DNA of 42,331 nt from JBQTIQ01 sp052387955 (GCA_052387955.1 JBQTIQ010000085.1:1-42331); one strand, 5' to 3'; shown: positions 17,222 through 24,941, counted from the stretch's first letter. The notes: generated by a model not told the origin, from the sequence alone. Translations and numbers: made by a program.

Positions 17222-17845
17222 GGCGCTCCGGGCCCAGCACGCCCACACCGGGTCGCCGGGGTGATCGGCCGGCGTCACGCGGGCGGCGCGGGGCTCGCCC
17301 CATCCGCCGGCTAGGCGGAAGTAGGAAGCGACGATGCCGGGGCGTTGGTCCTCGGGGGTTGCCAGCCAGCCGTACACCGCCTTGGTGGGGAAGCAGCGGT
17401 TGGAGAACGTGCAGCAGAACGTGCCCCCGGCCACCAGCACCCGGGCGACCTCCTGGAACACCTCGACCGGCCGGACCAGGTAGTCGACCGAGACCGTGCA
17501 CACGACGTGCTCGAAGCTGGCGTCGGCCAGAGGCAGGCGGGGATCGGCGTTCAGGTCGTGCACCACCCGCTCGTCCGCCGCCTCGTTGGCGTCCAGTTCG
17601 ATCGCGTTCATGCCCAGCACGGTCAGGTGGTCGGGCTTGGTCTTGAGGTGGCTGACCCACGAGGCGCACAGGTCGAGCACCCGTCCGCCGACGCCGACGC
17701 GTTCATAGACCCGGCCGACGAAGTCGATGGCGGCGTCGTCGATGTGGAGCAACAGCCGGGGCGGCCCGTAGAACTCGCGGTCGTCGTCCTCGTCCTCACG
17801 CCGCAGGAAGCCGTCGGGGATCTGCGCGTATGGGTCGGCGTTCAT
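17219..17845 (-). CDS. Class I SAM-dependent methyltransferase
   Basis: 208 aa from the ATG at 17845, with GGCAGGG immediately before it. Motif I is unusual: VLDLCASWVSHL in place of the common DxGxG glycine loop. I know this variant (VLDLxSSWVSHLP-like) from a family of small uncharacterised methyltransferases in cyanobacteria and actinobacteria. Other parts look normal: VLGMNAIELDANE for the acidic post-motif, DLNADPRLPLADASFEHVVC for motifs II-III, and EVARVLVAGGTFCCTFSNRCFP. The substrate cannot be told. The stop codon TAG is shared with the TA flank of the MITE-like element; the stop would read TAG with or without the insertion. Confidence 0.8.
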   Translation of the reverse strand: MNADPYAQIPDGFLRREDEDDDREFYGPPRLLLHIDDAAIDFVGRVYERVGVGGRVLDLCASWVSHLKTKPDHLTVLGMNAIELDANEAADERVVHDLNADPRLPLADASFEHVVCTVSVDYLVRPVEVFQEVARVLVAGGTFCCTFSNRCFPTKAVYGWLATPEDQRPGIVASYFRLAGGWGEPRAARVTPADHPGDPVWACWARSA

Positions 17846-17952
17846 CCCTGCCCAGCCTGCCCGCGGGTGTAGCCGAACACCCACTCGGGGCCTGCTTGCA
17901 GCTCGGCCCCACAGTCCGACGGGCCAGGAGCGAAGCGGCGCCCGCCCCGGCG

Positions 17953-18564
17953 TCAGGGCGCGTTGAAACGGGTCATGGCCGCTTCGACACCCTGGTCGAG
18001 GATCATCTCGACGGCGTCGGCAGCCTCTTCGATGGCGACGTCGAGCTCGGCCCGCTCGGCTTTCCCGGGCCGGCGCAGCACGTGGTCCGCGCCCTCCATA
18101 CGGCCCGGCGGTTTCCCGACGCCGATGCGGACCCGCACGAAGCCGTCGTCGTGCAGATGGGCCTTCACCGACTGCAGGCCCCGGTTGCCGGCCAGTCCGC
18201 CACCGACCTTGACCTTGATGCGGCCGGGCGGCAGGTCGAGCTCGTCGTGCACCACCACCAGCCGGCCGACGTCCTCGATCCCATGCCGGCGGACCAGGGC
18301 GGCGACGGCCATGCCCGACTCGTTGTAGAAGGTCAGCGGGAAGGCGAGCGCCAGCCGGCGGCCACCCACCACCGTCTCTGTGGCCAGAGCGTTGGCCCGG
18401 CCCGCCTTGAGCTCGGCACCGTGGCGCCGCGCCAGCGACGCCACGGTGTCGGCGCCGCAGTTGTGACGCGTCCGCTCGTACTCGGGGCCCGGGTTGCCCA
18501 ACCCCACCACGAGTAGGTCGGCCGGGCTCCCCTTTCGCTCGCCCGCCCGACGGAAGACGCTCAA
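17953..18564 (-). CDS. pth: Peptidyl-tRNA hydrolase
   Basis: Recycles peptidyl-tRNA dropped from ribosomes. About 203 aa from a TTG at 18564. Key residues are GLGNPGPEYERTRHN (the Asn and catalytic His), FYNESG and VVVHDELDLPPG (catalytic Asp). The usual GGxxGHNGL block reads GLAGNRGLQSV here, so the conserved His-Asn pair is Asn-Arg. The start is uncertain. No Shine-Dalgarno is seen at the TTG; a GTG at 18579 lies inside the adjacent inverted-repeat element, and the frame is open to an ATG at 18693 across that element. The purine run AAAGGGGAG sits inside the coding start zone. It follows rplY on the same strand, the classical ctc-pth order. Confidence 0.85.
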   Translation of the reverse strand: MSVFRRAGERKGSPADLLVVGLGNPGPEYERTRHNCGADTVASLARRHGAELKAGRANALATETVVGGRRLALAFPLTFYNESGMAVAALVRRHGIEDVGRLVVVHDELDLPPGRIKVKVGGGLAGNRGLQSVKAHLHDDGFVRVRIGVGKPPGRMEGADHVLRRPGKAERAELDVAIEEAADAVEMILDQGVEAAMTRFNAP

Positions 18565-18570
18565 CCGCTT

Positions 18571-18732
18571 AGGGCTCACGCCAGGACTGGTTGGGCGCGG
18601 CTCGCCGAGCTGGGGCCGGTCCTGGCCAGGACGCAGGCCGAAGGCGCAATCGGGTACCTGCGGTGAGGCCGAGGACGCCGCCAGGACGGTCATCCGGCCG
18701 GCGAGACGCCCAAGTAGTCCTGGCGTGAGCCC
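18571..18732. mobile_element. Second inverted-repeat element sharing the core of the 17.1-kb element
   Basis: Ends AGGGCTCACGCCAGGACT...TTGGGCG... (left) and AGGGCTCACGCCAGGACT...TTGGGCG... (reverse complement of right) form an imperfect inverted repeat of about 34 bp with a 2-nt offset. These ends differ from those of the 17058-17219 element, yet the interior (about 18625-18690; AGGCGCAATCGGG, CCTGCGGTGAG, CCGAGGACGC) is the same sequence with few changes. The flanks are TTA and TCA, so no clean duplication remains. It lies directly upstream of pth and may contribute its start region. Confidence 0.7.
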
Positions 18733-18833
18733 TCAGCACGGGCTTGCCGGCACGTCGCCGTCGCCGCCGCCAGGCCGCCGGCGACACGCCTGAGAGGCAG
18801 GAGCGAGGCGACGGCCCGAGCTGAGCAGCAAGT

Positions 18834-19475
18834 TCAGTCGTCGCCGGCCGCGTCGGCGGCGGCGTCGTCGTCCTCGCCCTCGGCAGCCTCCTCGCCCTCC
18901 TCGACTTCGGCGGGCTCGGCCTGTGGGACGGCGGCCATGACGACAGGTTCCTCGTCGTCGATGTGGGTCGTCGCCCCGGCCGGCAGGTCGAGGTCGCCGA
19001 CCCGGATCACACCACCGAGCTCGAGGGCGCTGATGTCGAGGGTGATCTCGTCGGGGATGTCGCCCGGCTTGGCCTCGACGGCGAGGTGGAACAGGGCCTG
19101 TTCGACCAGTCCGCCGCCTCTGAGGACGGCTTCGGCTTCACCGCTGAGCACGACCGGCACCTCGACGGTGATGGCCTGGTCACGGTCCACCCGGAGGAAG
19201 TCGACGTGCAGCACCTGGCGCTTGGTCGGGTGGCGCTGGAGCTCCTTGACGATCGTCAGCATCGAATCGCCGCCGATGTCGAGGTTGATCAGCGCGTTGA
19301 GGCCGGCGTCGCCGACGAGGGCGTGGCGCAGCGCGCGCCATTCGACCGTGACCGCCACCGCGTCCTGGCCGAGGCCGTAGACCGTGCCGGGGACCTTGCC
19401 CTCGGCCCGTAGGCGGCCGCTGGCGCGGGAGCCGGTGACGCGGCCGGTCTGGGCCGCAAGGGTGATCTCAGCCAT
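18834..19475 (-). CDS. rplY: 50S ribosomal protein bL25, general stress (CTC/TL5) form
   Basis: Binds 5S rRNA in the large subunit. 213 aa with the N-terminal L25 domain (QTGRVTGSRASGRLRAEGKVPG, VLHVDFLRVD) and the C-terminal TL5 beta domain (about 95-185; LSGEAEAVLRGGGLVEQ, GDIPDEITLDIS). A long acidic Glu/Asp/Ala tail of about 30 residues follows, common in actinobacterial CTC proteins. The ATG at 19475 has an AGGAG 8-9 nt upstream. It lies between prs and pth in the same orientation, as in gcaD-prs-ctc-spoVC of Bacillus, but here a plus-strand protease gene has come between prs and rplY. Confidence 0.95.
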   Translation of the reverse strand: MAEITLAAQTGRVTGSRASGRLRAEGKVPGTVYGLGQDAVAVTVEWRALRHALVGDAGLNALINLDIGGDSMLTIVKELQRHPTKRQVLHVDFLRVDRDQAITVEVPVVLSGEAEAVLRGGGLVEQALFHLAVEAKPGDIPDEITLDISALELGGVIRVGDLDLPAGATTHIDDEEPVVMAAVPQAEPAEVEEGEEAAEGEDDDAAADAAGDD

Positions 19476-19740
19476 CGGAAGGCTCCTACCTCTGGGATCG
19501 CGCCGGAGCGCATCGGGACGGCGGGCGAGGTTACCGGCGGCTCGTGCCCACAACCAACCGGGCAGTCCGGACACCCAATGACATTTCCGACATCGACCGG
19601 AATGGCGTCGCCGCGTCATCCCGCTCTGCCGTCCCGATCGTATTAACAATCAGCGCCGCGACGGCCGAAGGATGAAGGTTCACCGCCGACCCCGACGGGC
19701 ATGAAGTTGGCCACCAGCGGGCCCAGATTGCGACTGCCAC

Positions 19741-20517
19741 ATGGACAACGACACCTCCGATTCGATCGCCATACCCAGTGGGCTCGTCGTCTTCGTCGTA
19801 GGCATCTTCTTCGTTCTGTCCCTCTCCGCGGGCTGGATCAACCCGTTCGACGTCGTGCGCCAGTACGGCCCCGGCTCGGGACCGGTCTCCGGCCCGCCCT
19901 ATCCCGACCCGACCTTCGTCGCCTCACAGATCGAACCTGCTCTGGTCGAGGTCCTTGCCCTGCAACCGGACGGCCTGACCGCCAACGAGGGGACCGGGAT
20001 GCTGTTGACCCCGGACGGCACCGTCATCACCAACCATCACGTCATCGACGGCACGACCTCGGTCCTGGTGACGGTCCCGGCCATGGGCCAGCAGTTCGAC
20101 GCCACCGTGGTGCGGACCGACCCCGACCACGACATCGCCATCCTCGCCCTGGCCGGCGCCTCGGGCCTGCCCACGATCACGCCCGGCAACGCGTCGTCGG
20201 TCCGGCGGGCCGACGCCGTCCTCGCCATCGGTGACCCCGGTGGCGCCGAGAGCCCGTTCCGGCTCGTGACCGGCACGGTGCAGGGCACGGGCCGCTCCAT
20301 CACCGCGTCGGACTCCTCCGATGGCGTCCCGCACGAGCTGAACGGCCTCATCGAGACGAACGTCCCCCTCGAACCCGGGTACTCGGGCGGGCCGCTGCTC
20401 AACACCGCGGGCCAGGTGATCGGCATCAACACCGCCGGCTCGTCGTTGTTCGGTCTCGACATCCCCACCGGCACCAGCTACGCCGTACCGATCGACCTCG
20501 CCACAGCACTGGCGTAG
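19741..20517 (+). CDS. Membrane-anchored trypsin-like serine protease without PDZ
   Basis: 258 aa. A short N-terminus is followed by one membrane segment (about 13-31, LVVFVVGIFFVLSLSAGW) and an extracytoplasmic trypsin-like domain with triad His100 (TNHHV), Asp131 (PDHDIAIL) and Ser215 (GYSGGPLL). The oxyanion motif is GYSGG rather than GDSGG, as in some HtrA/MarP-like proteases. There is no PDZ domain, so the protein ends soon after the catalytic domain (VPIDLATALA). No Shine-Dalgarno precedes the ATG. It is inserted in plus orientation between prs and rplY, which break an otherwise conserved gene order. It is probably a surface or periplasm-like quality-control protease; substrate unknown. 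Confidence 0.85.
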   Translation: MDNDTSDSIAIPSGLVVFVVGIFFVLSLSAGWINPFDVVRQYGPGSGPVSGPPYPDPTFVASQIEPALVEVLALQPDGLTANEGTGMLLTPDGTVITNHHVIDGTTSVLVTVPAMGQQFDATVVRTDPDHDIAILALAGASGLPTITPGNASSVRRADAVLAIGDPGGAESPFRLVTGTVQGTGRSITASDSSDGVPHELNGLIETNVPLEPGYSGGPLLNTAGQVIGINTAGSSLFGLDIPTGTSYAVPIDLATALA

Positions 20518-20638
20518 CTGGCTGGTCTGCTGCGGGCGTCGCTTCGCTCCTGCCTCCGCCGACTGTCGCGGGCGGCCTGGCGGCCACCCCGGCGACGCCC
20601 GGGTCAATCCGCGGTCGGAATGGTCGAGCGTCGAATGG

Positions 20639-21622
20639 TCAGCTCTGGTTCTCGCCGCCGAAGATCTCGCTGACGCTGGTGTCCTCGAACACGGCGTCGA
20701 TGGCGTCGGCGATGATCGGCGCCACCGACAGCACCTCGATCTTGTCGAGTTGCTTGTCCGGCGGGAGGGGTACGGTGTCGGTGACGGCGACGCGGCTGAT
20801 GACCGAGTTCTTCAACCGGTCGATGGCCGGGTCGGACAGCACCGCGTGGGTCGCCATCGCCCACACATCGGTCGCACCGTGCTCGACGAGCATGTCGGCG
20901 GCGGCGACGATCGTGCCGGCGGTGTCGATCATGTCGTCGATCACCACGCAGCGCCGGCCCTTCACGTCGCCGATGACGCCCCGGGCCTCGACCGCGTTGA
21001 CCTGGCCCTTCACGTGGCGCTTGTGCACGAAGGCCAGGTCGGCGCCGAGCTGCTGGCTGAAGCGTTCGGCCACCTTCACCCGGCCGGCGTCCGGGGCCAC
21101 TACGACGATGTCGTCGCCGGCCCCGGCCCGGAGGTAGCCGAGCAGCACCGGGGTGGCGGTGAGATGGTCGACGGGCTTGTCGAAGAAGCCCTGGATCTGG
21201 CCCGAGTGCAGGTCGACCGAGACCATGCGGCTCACGCCGGCCACCGTCAACAGGTCGGCGAGCAGCTTGGCCGCGATCGGCTCCCGGCCCTCGGCCTTGC
21301 GATCCTGGCGCGAGTAGCCGAAATAGGGGCATACGGCGGTGATCCGCTTGGCCGAAGCCCGCTTGGCGGCGTCGACCATGATGAGCATCTCCATGATCGA
21401 GTCGTTGACCGACCGGTCGCCGACGGCCACATGGCTCTGGATCAGGAAGACGTCGTTGCCCCGGATCGACTCGTCGAAACGGACGTGGTCTTCGCCGTTG
21501 GCGAACCGGCGCAGGTTCGGCTCCCCCAACGGCACGCCGAGGTGCCGGGCGATGTCGTCGGCCAACTCGGGGTGCGAAGAACCGGCATACAAGCGCAGCT
21601 TCTTCTTGGCGACGAGTTCCAT
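20639..21622 (-). CDS. prs: Ribose-phosphate pyrophosphokinase (PRPP synthetase)
   Basis: Makes PRPP from ribose 5-phosphate and ATP for nucleotide, His and Trp synthesis. 327 aa, normal class I length. Seen: ELADDIARHLGVPLGE near the N-terminus, the flexible-loop block CPYFGYSRQDRK, the metal-binding DLHSGQIQGFF, VVVAPDAGRVKVAERF, and the PRPP-binding loop VVIDDMIDTAGTI. The ATG at 21622 has an AAAGGG 12 nt upstream. It follows glmU by about 80 nt on the same strand, the conserved glmU-prs pair. Confidence 0.97.
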   Translation of the reverse strand: MELVAKKKLRLYAGSSHPELADDIARHLGVPLGEPNLRRFANGEDHVRFDESIRGNDVFLIQSHVAVGDRSVNDSIMEMLIMVDAAKRASAKRITAVCPYFGYSRQDRKAEGREPIAAKLLADLLTVAGVSRMVSVDLHSGQIQGFFDKPVDHLTATPVLLGYLRAGAGDDIVVVAPDAGRVKVAERFSQQLGADLAFVHKRHVKGQVNAVEARGVIGDVKGRRCVVIDDMIDTAGTIVAAADMLVEHGATDVWAMATHAVLSDPAIDRLKNSVISRVAVTDTVPLPPDKQLDKIEVLSVAPIIADAIDAVFEDTSVSEIFGGENQS

Positions 21623-21704
21623 GCGCGGGCGACGCCCTTTCCCTCAGGCCGTAACCGTTCCCGGTGCGGCGAGCAGCCGGGGCCACGGGCTACGGGCCGC
21701 CAGC

Positions 21705-22853
21705 CTACGTTCCGGCGTCGTCCCCTGTCGCCGTGAAGTACGGGCCCGTCCTCGCCCCGTTCGCGACCCGCGAACCGGGCTCGAGCACGGCGAACGGGCC
21801 GACCACCGCGTCGCGGCCGATGTCGGCATCGCGGCCAACGCTGTAGTGGACCACCGCGCCGGCACCGACCCGACAATCGACCAGGCGGGAGTCGGGCCCG
21901 ATCTCGGCACCCTCGCCCACCTCGGTCTGGCCCTGCAGCAACGTGCCCGGGAACAACGTCACGTCGGGGGCGAGCCGCACGGTGGCGTCGACATAGGTGC
22001 GCTCGGGATCGATCATGGTCACGCCCAACCCCAGCCAGGCATCGTTCGTGCGGCGGCGCAGGACAACCTCGGCCCGGGCCAGCTGGCGGCGATCGTTGAC
22101 GCCTTGAGGCTCGAGGTCGTCGGCGGTGCTCACCGCCACCACCGGGTAGCCGGCGTCGTGGAGCACACCGACGACGTCGGTCAGGTAGTACTCACCCTGG
22201 TCGTTGTCGGGCCGGACCCGGCGTAGCGCCGGCGCCAGCAGGCTGCGACGGAAGCAGTAGATCCCGGTGTTCCACTCCTGTACGGCGCGTTCCTCGAGCG
22301 TGCAGTCGCGCTCCTCCACGATGCGCGCCACCCGGTCGTCGCGGCTGCGCCGCACCCGGCCGTAGCCGGTGGCGTCGTCGGACCGGGCCGTGAGCACGGT
22401 GCATGCCGCCCCCGAGAGCCGGTGCTCGCGGACCAGGGCGACGATGGTGGAGCGACGCAGCAAGGGGGTGTCGCCCGGCATCACGATGACGTCGTCGTCG
22501 AGGTCGGGGTCGCCGGCGAAGGCGGTCAGCCCGACGCTGACGGCGTCGCCCGTTCCCCGCTGCACGGCCTGCTCGACGAACTCGATGACGAGGTCACCGG
22601 CCTGCTCCTGCAGCTTCTTGGTCACCCGGTCGGCACCATGGCCGACGACGACGACGGCACGGTCGACGGCGCAGTCGCCGAGTGCGTCGAGGACGTAGAG
22701 GACCATGGCCCGCCCGCACAGCAGGTGCAGCGGCTTGGGCCGCGCCGAGCGCATGCGGGTCCCCTCTCCGGCGGCGAGAACCATGGCCGACAGGCGCCGC
22801 TCGCCCGGCGAGCGGACCGCCGCCGCGCCCGGCGGTCGTGCCCCGGAGATCAC
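21705..22853 (-). CDS. glmU: GlmU-like N-acetylglucosamine-1-phosphate uridyltransferase lacking the acetyltransferase half
   Basis: 382 aa from the GTG at 22853 (GGAAGG 7 nt upstream). The N-terminal pyrophosphorylase is complete: LAAGEGTRM, RPKPLH, PGDTPLL, QEWNTGIYCF and DQGEYYLTDVV. It would make UDP-GlcNAc from GlcNAc-1-P and UTP for peptidoglycan. The left-handed beta-helix starts (about 280-370) but stops at NGARTGPYFTATGDDAGT, where normal GlmU (about 455-490 aa) continues with the His/Asn acetyltransferase active site. That half is absent, and no other frame downstream continues it before prs. The GlcN-1-P acetylation step must come from another gene, or the protein is a single-function homologue. 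It is close downstream of tRNA-Gln and upstream of prs. Confidence 0.88.
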   Translation of the reverse strand: MISGARPPGAAAVRSPGERRLSAMVLAAGEGTRMRSARPKPLHLLCGRAMVLYVLDALGDCAVDRAVVVVGHGADRVTKKLQEQAGDLVIEFVEQAVQRGTGDAVSVGLTAFAGDPDLDDDVIVMPGDTPLLRRSTIVALVREHRLSGAACTVLTARSDDATGYGRVRRSRDDRVARIVEERDCTLEERAVQEWNTGIYCFRRSLLAPALRRVRPDNDQGEYYLTDVVGVLHDAGYPVVAVSTADDLEPQGVNDRRQLARAEVVLRRRTNDAWLGLGVTMIDPERTYVDATVRLAPDVTLFPGTLLQGQTEVGEGAEIGPDSRLVDCRVGAGAVVHYSVGRDADIGRDAVVGPFAVLEPGSRVANGARTGPYFTATGDDAGT

Positions 22854-22964
22854 CGGGGAGCCTTCCCGCCAACCGGGCCGGCGGACGCCGGCAGCGCTGT
22901 CATGGTCCCGTTCTACCGCACCGGCAGGTGCTTCCGGCTGCACCCGGGCCTCGATCTGGTGCCG

Positions 22965-23037
22965 TTCGGGGGGCAGGGCTCGAACCTGCAACATTCGGCT
23001 CCAAAGGCCGACGTTCTGCCAGTTGAACTACCCCCGA
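22965..23037 (-). tRNA. tRNA-Gln (anticodon UUG)
   Basis: 73-nt cloverleaf on the minus strand: acceptor TCGGGGG/CCCCCGA, D stem GTTC/GAAC with loop AACTGGCA, anticodon stem TCGGC/GCCGA with loop CTTTGGA (anticodon TTG), variable ATGTT, and T arm GCAGG-TTCGAGC-CCTGC. CCA is not encoded (ACGG follows). It lies between gltD and glmU. Confidence 0.95.
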
Positions 23038-23177
23038 GAGGGGCGCAGCGCGGCCGCCGGCTCCCGGCACCGAGGTCCGGGCCCGGCGGCCAGCCGTTGC
23101 CCAGGCCGCCAGCATGACATGACCGGCTGTGCTGGCTGGCTCCCTGGCCACGCCGGCCGCCGGCGCCGGCGCCGGCG

Positions 23178-24698
23178 CTACGTCGGACGTGACGCCGCCG
23201 ACGCGAACCGGCGCTCGCCGGGGACTACCGGCGCCGGCAGTTGGGTGACGCCGGCGAGGTAGGCGTCGACGGCGGCGGCGCAGGCCCGCCCCTCGGCGAT
23301 GGCCCACACCACCAAGCTGGCGCCCCGGGTGGCGTCGCCACAGGCGAAGACACCCTCGGCTGCCTGCCACCGCTCGTCGACCACGATCGTGCCCGGCGCC
23401 GCGGCCACCGTGACCCCGAGCTGGTCGAGGACGACCCCGCCGGTGGTGCCGATGAAACCGGCGGCCACCAGCACCAGCTCGGCCGGCACCTCGGCACTCC
23501 CGTGGGGCTGGGGCCCGGGCCCATCGTGCCCGTCCACGACCTGGAAGCGGCGCTGGCCGGGTGCGTCCAGGTAGGCCCGTACCGGCACGGTGCGGACGGC
23601 GGTGACGGCCTCGTCGTCGGGGCAGCCCACGAAGGACACCACCTCGGTGCCCCACTCCTCGGTGATGCCTTCCTCGTGAGCGGGCGAGACCTTGTGCACG
23701 GTCGGCGGGGTCGGCCACGGCTCCCCGTCGTCGCGAACATCGGGCGGGCGTGGGTTGTGGTCGATCTGGGTGACCGACGCCGCCCCCTGGCGGTTGGCGG
23801 TCCCGAGGCAGTCGGCGGCGGTGTCGCCCCCGCCGACGATGACCACACGCTTGCCAGAGGCGCTGACGGGCGTCTCGGCCAGGTCACCGAGCTGCACCCG
23901 GTTGGCGAGGGCCAGGTACTCCATGGCGTCATGGATACCGGCCAGGCACCGTCCCGGGACCGGCAGTGGGCGCGCCTGCTGTGCCCCGCACGCCAGCACG
24001 ACCGCGTCGAACTCCGCCCGTAGCTCGTCGCCGGCGAGGTCGCGGCCGACGTCGACACCGCACCGGAAGACGACGCCTTCGTCCACCAGCTGTCCGAGCC
24101 GCCGGTTCAGGGCTGCCTTGGGCAGCTTGAAGTCGGGGATGCCGTAGCGAAGGAGCCCACCGGGCCGGTCGTCGCGCTCGAACACGGTGACGTCGTGCCC
24201 GCCCCGGGCCAGTTGCTGGGCGCCGGCCAGCCCGGCCGGGCCCGACCCCACGACCGCGACCCGCCGGCCGGTGTGGGCTCGGGCCGGCATCGGCGTGATC
24301 CAACCCTCGGCCCAGCCTCGGTCGACGATGGCCAACTCGATCTGCTTGATCGCCACCGGCTCGTCGTCGATGCCCAGGACGCAGGCCGACTCGCACGGGG
24401 CGGGGCAGAGCCATCCGGTGAACTCGGGGAAGTTGTTGGTGGCGTGCAACGCCTCCAGGGCGGGCCGCCACCGGTCTCGTGCCACCAACTCGTCCCAGTC
24501 GGGGATCAGGTTCCCGAGCGGGCAGCCGGCGTGGCAGAAGGCGACCCCGCAGTCCATGCACCGGGTGGCCTGGGCCTGCACCGCCGCCGGTCCCGGCGCT
24601 TCGAGCACGACGCGCCAGTCCCGCAGGCGTTCGCTCACCGGCCGCCGGCGCGGGTCGACGCGAGCCAAGCGCAGGAATCCCCACGGGTTCGCAGCCAT
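23178..24698 (-). CDS. gltD: Glutamate synthase (NADPH) small subunit GltD
   Basis: Passes electrons from NADPH via FAD and Fe-S clusters to the large subunit for glutamate synthesis from glutamine and 2-oxoglutarate. 506 aa, normal. The N-terminal Fe-S region has CMDCGVAFCHAGCPLGN and LCPAPCESACVLG. The FAD motif VAVVGSGPAGLAGAQQLA lies at about 145, the NADPH motif VVIVGGGDTAADCLGTA at about 285, and the C-terminal GVFACGDATRGASLVVWAI completes the family. The ATG at 24698 follows GGGGAGGT by 8 nt. No gltB adjoins it in this window, so the large subunit is either elsewhere or this is a GltD-like oxidoreductase working with another partner. Confidence 0.92.
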   Translation of the reverse strand: MAANPWGFLRLARVDPRRRPVSERLRDWRVVLEAPGPAAVQAQATRCMDCGVAFCHAGCPLGNLIPDWDELVARDRWRPALEALHATNNFPEFTGWLCPAPCESACVLGIDDEPVAIKQIELAIVDRGWAEGWITPMPARAHTGRRVAVVGSGPAGLAGAQQLARGGHDVTVFERDDRPGGLLRYGIPDFKLPKAALNRRLGQLVDEGVVFRCGVDVGRDLAGDELRAEFDAVVLACGAQQARPLPVPGRCLAGIHDAMEYLALANRVQLGDLAETPVSASGKRVVIVGGGDTAADCLGTANRQGAASVTQIDHNPRPPDVRDDGEPWPTPPTVHKVSPAHEEGITEEWGTEVVSFVGCPDDEAVTAVRTVPVRAYLDAPGQRRFQVVDGHDGPGPQPHGSAEVPAELVLVAAGFIGTTGGVVLDQLGVTVAAAPGTIVVDERWQAAEGVFACGDATRGASLVVWAIAEGRACAAAVDAYLAGVTQLPAPVVPGERRFASAASRPT

Positions 24699-24782
24699 CG
24701 TTCCGACCTCCCCGGTTGTCACCCACCCGGTTCGGCGAGGCATCGATGGCTCGCGACGGCCAACTGTACCGCCGTCGGGCGA

Positions 24783-24812
24783 TTCGCACCGGTCGCGGGC
24801 TACCGGTAGCGT
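24783..24812 (+). promoter_or_regulatory. Promoter of the bS22-like gene
   Basis: TTCGCA (24783-24788), 18-nt spacer, TAGCGT (24807-24812), then ten nt ending CCCTC before the ATG. The same TAGnGTC...CCCTCATG block precedes the bL37-like gene at 33913. Confidence 0.5.
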
Positions 24813-24822
24813 CTTCGCCCTC

Positions 24823-24921
24823 ATGGGCTCGCTGATCAAGAAGCGGCGCAAGCGGATGCGCAAGAAGAAGCACAAGAAGATGCTGAAGCGCACACGCTGG
24901 CAGCGTCGCGCCGGCAAGTAG
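24823..24921 (+). CDS. Mini ribosomal protein bS22 (AURKAIP1/COX24-domain)
   Basis: A 32-aa highly basic protein: MGSLIKKRRKRMRKKKHKK followed by MLKRTRWQRRAGK. It matches the short bS22 found near the decoding centre of mycobacterial 30S subunits, which has the same MGSxIKKRRKRMxKKKHxK core and a length of about 33 aa. It stands alone, divergent from gltD, with a -10 TAGCGT ten nt before the ATG and no Shine-Dalgarno, so translation is probably from a leaderless or near-leaderless mRNA. A strong hairpin follows its stop. Confidence 0.93.
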   Translation: MGSLIKKRRKRMRKKKHKKMLKRTRWQRRAGK

Positions 24922-24941
24922 ACCCGCTCCGCCGTTCCCAC

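Noticed and set aside
16640..17222. Coding extension of the HNH gene into the inverted-repeat element
   Set aside because: It results from the frameshift. Composition becomes Pro/Arg-rich and the family C-terminus is in the other frame, ending at 16749.
17055..17669. Minus-strand frame running through the element into the methyltransferase region
   Set aside because: It is a shadow in a different frame, and its peptide part inside the element is just translated repeat.
24370..24400. Third copy of the element core (CCCAGGACGCAGGCCGAC)
   Set aside because: The match is under 20 nt and lies inside conserved gltD coding sequence, so it is coincidence.
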